Source: Isoetes taiwanensis (Eukaryota > Streptophyta > Lycopodiopsida > Isoetales > Isoetaceae). Taken from it: DNA of 64,000 nt. Position numbers and translations under genes: made by a program. The stretch is taken from positions 3,260,761 to 3,324,760 of the forward strand of contig JAJEKV010000030.1 of assembly GCA_021234155.1 (NCBI GenBank). Reading direction: 5' to 3'. The notes below the pieces were generated by a model, which was given only the letters and a program-made list of their open reading frames with translations, made no database searches and had not been told where the DNA came from. How positions within the stretch are numbered: the stretch's first letter is position 1; each line of letters starts with the position of its first letter. Below, piece by piece: positions 48,901 through 54,900 of the stretch.

Positions 48901-51900
48901 TCTGTTGTGTTGCAGAGCGGTATAAATTTATACGCTTCAGCTACTAGCGGTATAAATTTATCTGCATTTGTGTTACGGTTGATTTATAAATTTATACGCT
49001 GGAACCGGCGGTATAAGTGCTCGTCAACTATTTTAGAATCTTGGTGTCTAGTGCTTAAAAGTGTAGCAAACCTTAAAATTTGATGTATTCTTAGCGTTTT
49101 AAGCTTAAATAACACAAATAAAGTGATAATTTAGTGTAGATTTTGTACTCTTTTAGCCTCTATTTCACTTGTTTTTATGGTACAAAAGGTCGAAAAAGGT
49201 TACGTTTCTTTACATAAAAATGGCCCTTTTAAACTTTCGGCCCGGGATCAAGTTTGTAAGCAAAGACGGTCATCAAAATTTGCACCAATAGAACCCTGAA
49301 CCTCTGGCTGAAAGACGGGCGTGAATGCGTCCCGCGAGTCTGAGAGAGCAAACCCAGCGAGGCGTGCCTTTGCGTATTATCAATAGGGGAGGGCAAGTAC
49401 AAGAGTGGCGATTATTACCTGCGGCGAAATTATCAACCTTGTACTCTGAGGTGTCGATGATGAAATCTTAATGAAGTGCATGCATGACAAGGGGAAGTCT
49501 TCTACGTTCTTGAAAGTAAAATGCTTGAATAAGCATGTGCAAACCCAAAGATGTGCAAAGATGCGTGGTGACAATTACAGAGTGGCCATGTAAGTATTGT
49601 TTAGTGTCTTTACGTATAAATTTATACCGTCATCTTCCTAACTTAATACGCATTCACGAGGATATAGTGGACATTTTAATGTGTCGGTTATTAGCACCTA
49701 GCGAGAAGAAACAAAATTTGGTCAAAGGTCTCACGGTACCGAGCTCCCTATGAAGAGTTTGAAGAAGGGCGAGGAAGTAGAAGAAGAAGAGGAAGAGGAA
49801 CCGGTGGTGTTAACAAAGGAAAGGGTAGAAAGCATTCCCTCGTAGTAGATACCTGAGGCTCTAAAAGAAATCTAAGAGGCACAAAGGCTTTTGACTATAG
49901 AGGGAGTCAGCGAGAAGCTCTTGAAGGCTGGGCCGGAATATTGTTGTGAAACTGCAGAGATAAATCAAGTGCTATTCTCAAGCGAGGGTGAATGACACTA
50001 AAGCGCTAAAACAGTGGCCTAACGACATTGAGCACCATTAGAGGCCACCTAAAATGAAGATGGAGATTGAGTGCTCACAGGTCGGAAGGCGTATGTCGCG
50101 GCATGTGGCTATCTTTGAAACAAGAATGAGAAGAAATCCTCATGCCCATGTGGTAAGCCACTAGTTGTTATGGTGGGCGAGTCGGTGCAACCAACTAAAA
50201 GATTACAAGAAGTGACTTGAAGATTACATACTAAGTTCTTGGAGGCACACGCGGTTACAGAACCCGGGAAAGAACTAGCAAAAGAGAGAAACACGTAACT
50301 TGAAGTGTGGAAAAGGCGTAAACACATATACGTTGGTGTAGCAGGATGGAAAGCAAAAGTCATTGCCGTGTGAGTCATAATCTAGACAATGACTTGAGGA
50401 TTAAAATGAGTTTAATAGACAAGATCCGTTTCATGCAGGTAAGTGCGTGGAATTTTAAACAAATGTATGGAAGGATTTTAAAAGCAAAAGAACAATTTAG
50501 CGGGAGCCGAAGCACAGCATTAATGATCTTTGCCTCGGCTATGACTATGATAAGAAGCCCATTATGGCGATGAAAGCAATACGATAACTACTTTTCGGTG
50601 GCATTGAGATGGTCAAGTAAGAAAGGCTGCTCTTCTTTCTATGTTTTTGTAGTGTTTAAGCGTGTTCTGAAGTGCCTTCATACGGTATAAATTTATACCG
50701 TGCCCCAGATGGCGGTATAAATTTATACGTGGCGGGGCCATGATATAAATTTATACGTGGCAACCGCGGTATAAATTTATCTGCATGACTAGAGCGCGGT
50801 ATAGAATTTATCTGGCGACTGGTGGTATAAGAATAAAGATGTCGAGCGATATAAATTTATCACCGTAATGACTTACACCATCTTTTGTTTTAGAAAGTAG
50901 GCGCAACATATTCTCTTCGCTAAAGCAACGCGAAACTAGTAAGTTTGTCCATTTTACGGTGTGGGATCTTCAAGAAAGAATTTTTTGTATGTTAGAAGAT
51001 GGTGAGAGGCTTAAAGAGCAAGCCCGACTCGGAAAAACCAAAAAGGGTGGAGAGGTAAAAGCGAAAAATATGAGCATTGTACCACGGGCCTTGATTCTGA
51101 GGGGATTAAAAGAAACAAAAAGAAATTTTTGTTGCGCCTTTTGAAAAAGTGGTGGCCAAAGAATTTACATTAGAGCGAAATGGCCAAGGAAGCTAAGGTA
51201 AGCACATTTGCAATGCCGTCTTTCTTCTACATTTTACGGTCTTACAACATGTTTCTCTTTTCGCGGTCCGAGAAGACATTGTTACTGCCGGGCCCGAGTT
51301 AATGAAACAGCTAAACCTTGAGGGCCGGGAGGAGTGCAAGAAGCTTCTACCAAGTTGGCCTGCTTGATAGTATTATTAGAGGAAACCGCAGCTGTTAACT
51401 TTAGTAGGCTGGGTAAGTTTTGCTAAAATATGTTACGTGTTTGTGCCTTTTCTCACAATATTCTTCTGAGAACAAGAAAAAGGGGCTCCCATTTGGATTT
51501 TTAAGAAAAACTGGTTAGTAGGGCCAAGGAAGAGAGAGAGACTTAAGGCAATGAGCAGGGGAAGGAGGAATTAAGCCACTAGCGACTTTGACACTTCTAA
51601 CTTATGAAAGATTTAGCGTTTGAGTGAGGAATTTGCATGTCTGAGAGTTGTTGAGGGGGTGGCTGCGAGGCTGGGGACACTTTTGGAAAATGAGAACTTC
51701 ACATTATGCATTCTGAGATATTCCCTATGGTTTCAAAATTGGGGGCGCTTTTGGCGAGGAGGCTTTCCGCCTTGCGTGCAAGTCCACTCTTTTTGGAAGG
51801 CCTAAGGAAGTCACTATCTCGCTAGCGGAGGTCATTATTTTCCATTGGACCTACAAACAATATGCGGTGCTTAAACCTATGGGAGAGCATGCAGCAATGC

Positions 51901-54900
51901 AGGCTTTGAAAGCGCATTTGGTAAGCTTAACATTTTAGCAGCTTTTCTTTTTTAGTAACTCCACGGTATAAATTTATACCACAACCCGCCCTAAGGTTTA
52001 AATTTATATAGCAAGGCAATAATACGTATAAATTTATCTGACTTGCAGCGTACGGTATAAATTTATACCGCCAAGGCAACCCTGTATAAATTTATATACA
52101 TAAAAGTAACCACGGTATAAATTTATACGCCACACTCTTTTGAGCTAACTTATTTTTCCTTGTTTTTATTTTACTAATATTTCCATTGTTGTCTTCATTT
52201 TGGCGGGCTTAAAACAAGCGTTAAGGGTCATGGTGGTGGTCAGCTTAGTAAAGTTGTTCGAGCACTTTCACATAGGGTTTTACAGCCTTGAGCGTAAAAA
52301 CCATGGTTCACTTTAATACAGCGAGAATGAAAAGGCTCACTCCACGCAATGCGTTTAGGTTCAGCGGTTTTGCAAAAATTAAGAGACCTGGCTGACAAAG
52401 CTGTGGTGTCTATTATCGAAGCCCGCGGCCGACTTATAAATAATTTGTCTGATGGTTTCATGCACGGGAATTTGGATCTTAGGCGCATTTTAAACCGGGC
52501 ACCGCGGCGGTTTGCGCCCTTAGCGAGCGCCCAATGTTGTCGATGACATAGACGGACAAAATAAATTTCATCGGGGACGAGGATAAATGCTTGTAGATCC
52601 TTTCGATGAAAGCGAGGTAGGGAGCAAAAATGGTCGCTGGCGATGTAAAGGCACACATATCTGAGAAATCCGGCCCCTCCCACTTACGGGGAAGAAAAAT
52701 GAGGAGGTGGAGTTGCGTCGATCACGGAGCTGTGGTGCACGAGCGGGAAAGCGGCTTTGTACGTACCATTTGGAATGAAGGGGAAAATCTCTGCTATTAT
52801 AACCTCGCAGAGACTGATCCTAAGGGGAGAGTCACGTGAATTTGGGAAGAACCACCTCAGTATAAATTTACTCTGACGGCATTTTAAACTATCTTTCATT
52901 GTAATCTATGTATTCGCAATTTTAATATATTTTGATGAAGATTTCTCAAAACTTTGTCTCTTCAACAATGCTTAATTAAGAACAATTCTTTTTTTGATTC
53001 ATGATTCCGGACTCTTTCTCTTTTTCTATGTTTTGATTTTCTTAGTACTTATATTAAGCTTGCAAAAACACAAAACTATATTTCCTTCTATTTTCAACTT
53101 AAGCAAATACTTAATGAGTTTTTAAATGTAATGTCTTTCTCCTCAAAACAAGCTTTTTTTTTTTTGCCCTTCTTAAAATGAAAAGGCTTTTAAAAATGTT
53201 ACTTTTGGGGTATTTGAATGCTATTTGCTCAACAATCTATTTTGCCTATTTTGTCCATTTTTTTTCAAGTTTCCAATTTTATAAAGGAATCTTTCAAGCG
53301 CGCCTAACTTAAGCAAAGTGCGTTTCATTTCGGCTCCTGTTCCAACCCATTCACATCCGCGGTTATTAGCCTCACCAGCGTTATTCCTTCCCGACCCTTA
53401 GCCTCTCAACTACTCCATCTACTGGAGTGCCCCATAGTTGCTTGCTTTTACATTTCAGCAGAGACCTTCTTTTCTAACATGTTCCTTCCGATAGTCCTTG
53501 TGCTTTTGGTTCGCTATCATCTCCACCTCTTTTACGTGTTTTTGCCCGATATTTCAGACCCTCCATATGGCCCTAGCTTTATTTATAATCCGTCACTTTA
53601 CCTAGTCATTGTATTTTTCATTTATCCCTCTCTACTATCGACACCTCACCCCATCACGGACCTTAGCGGTTTGACCGATCTTCTCCTTTTCATTGGCCAT
53701 AACCTCTCTTTTTTGACTACGTCACCCTCTTTAACATTAACTTGTAATCTTAATTTCTAATTTAATTTTTTAATTTGCTTTCGATTTATGTTGATTCCTC
53801 AGAGCGGTAGGGCCTCTTTAAGCTCCCTCTCCCTCTTCTTTTTGCGCCCTTTATCCTATTATTTGCAGCTTATGGTGGAGAGGTTACCCCAGCTATAGGC
53901 TTGGACCGTCTCTTTATATGAGTGCGCGATGCAACAAATTAGCGGCAGGCTCGCGAGTTCCACATATGATGCAGCTTCGTGCTCCACGACGTTGGCGTTC
54001 CTGCCGTCTTCTCACTCACCGCTACCGTCTCAACATTTGGAGGTTTAGCGGTGGTTGGGCTTGTAGTTAGGAAGTTCTCAGTAGTCGGCGATTTATTGTC
54101 TGTGCGAGTCCTTCCCGAGATAAAGCATCGATCCGGAAACCGCCATCGGATGCATGCGTGCAAGGGAGGGCGAGCCACCTCTCTTTCCCCTTCAGCACGG
54201 TTGTCACGTACGTCTTCTCCACGGCGGCTTCCTTCTCAGGAGCTTCCCCCTTCGCGCTTTTGCTTTCACGAGAGGACCGCGTCTGTTCATATTTGTTCAC
54301 TTTGCATTTCTATAATATGTTTTGCATCACTATCATGTCATTTTATATGTTGTTTTATTTCCGCGGTGGTACTATTTATTTCCACCTTGAGGGTCATGCT
54401 ATTTTTCACCTTCCAGGGGTGATCTTATTTTTTCCACCTTGAGGTGATGCTATTTTTTTCACTTGGTGGTGCTATTTTCCACCTTGGTGATCTGTACCAC
54501 CTTGGGGTGAGCCTATTTATTTCCACCTTGAGGTGGCATAGCAATTGCCACCCGGCTGGAGTGCTTTTCCACCTTGCAGGTGCAGTTTTTATGTTCTAAT
54601 TGCTCTTCTTACTGAGGGGTTGATTGTGCGGCCTTGTCCATACCATGCATGTTGGATTCTTTCTAACCATTTCGGTATTTAGGGTTCTTTTGAGTTAGCT
54701 GCGGGTTTTGCGGTGCGTTTGGGGAATGCTTGCTTTTTCGACCGCCATGCGACCGTCTCCTTCGTCTCTCTCGGAAGCCAGCCATCTTGCGGGGTCTTGC
54801 TAGATTTGTGTTAGCGGCACATCATCTTTTAGGTTCTCGGGCAACACATTGAGCCTGGAGTCCTCTTGAGATCTGCTATCTTTGGGTTCACCGTCCCTCC

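Larger units (their letters stand above)
44543..53338. mobile_element. 8.8 kb TIR transposon encoding a DUF7869-like protein (right arm only)
   Basis: The left arm has the empty site: its reverse strand runs straight through TATTCCCCAACCCATTC near 8,140. Here TATTCCTCCAAC precedes and TTCCAACCCATTC follows about 8.8 kb of extra DNA, so a target duplication of about 8-10 bp containing TCCAAC is likely. The ends are imperfect inverted repeats of about 80 bp: AAATGAAGCGCACTT ... GAAAGATTCTAAATTCTATAAAA on the left, and on the reverse of the right AAATGAAACGCACTTTG ... GAAAGATTCCTTTATAAAA. Inside are a minus-strand DUF7869-like gene, a plus-strand spliced gene and clusters of GGTATAAATTTATACC. 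The superfamily is not settled. Confidence 0.75.
32349..54250 (+). mobile_element. Outer nested element bounded by direct repeats (right arm)
   Basis: The right-arm version of 7,225-20,045. It contains the MULE (32,588-39,501) and, only here, the 8.8 kb element (44,543-53,338). Without both it would be about 6.2 kb, in line with the left arm. The coding content of the remainder is not recognised. Since both arms share the element and the MULE, both insertions predate the split of the two copies. Confidence 0.4.

Noticed and set aside
48155-52130. CRISPR-like array (about 30-bp spacing of palindromic repeats)
   Set aside because: Repeats are 16 bp, irregular between clusters, interspersed with coding segments, with no cas genes and in a plant nuclear context.
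52240-52683. Ulp1-like protease motif (VPDEIYF...HWALA) on the minus strand
   Set aside because: Only one short resemblance, no catalytic Asp/Cys blocks found, and it lies antisense to the better-supported gene B.
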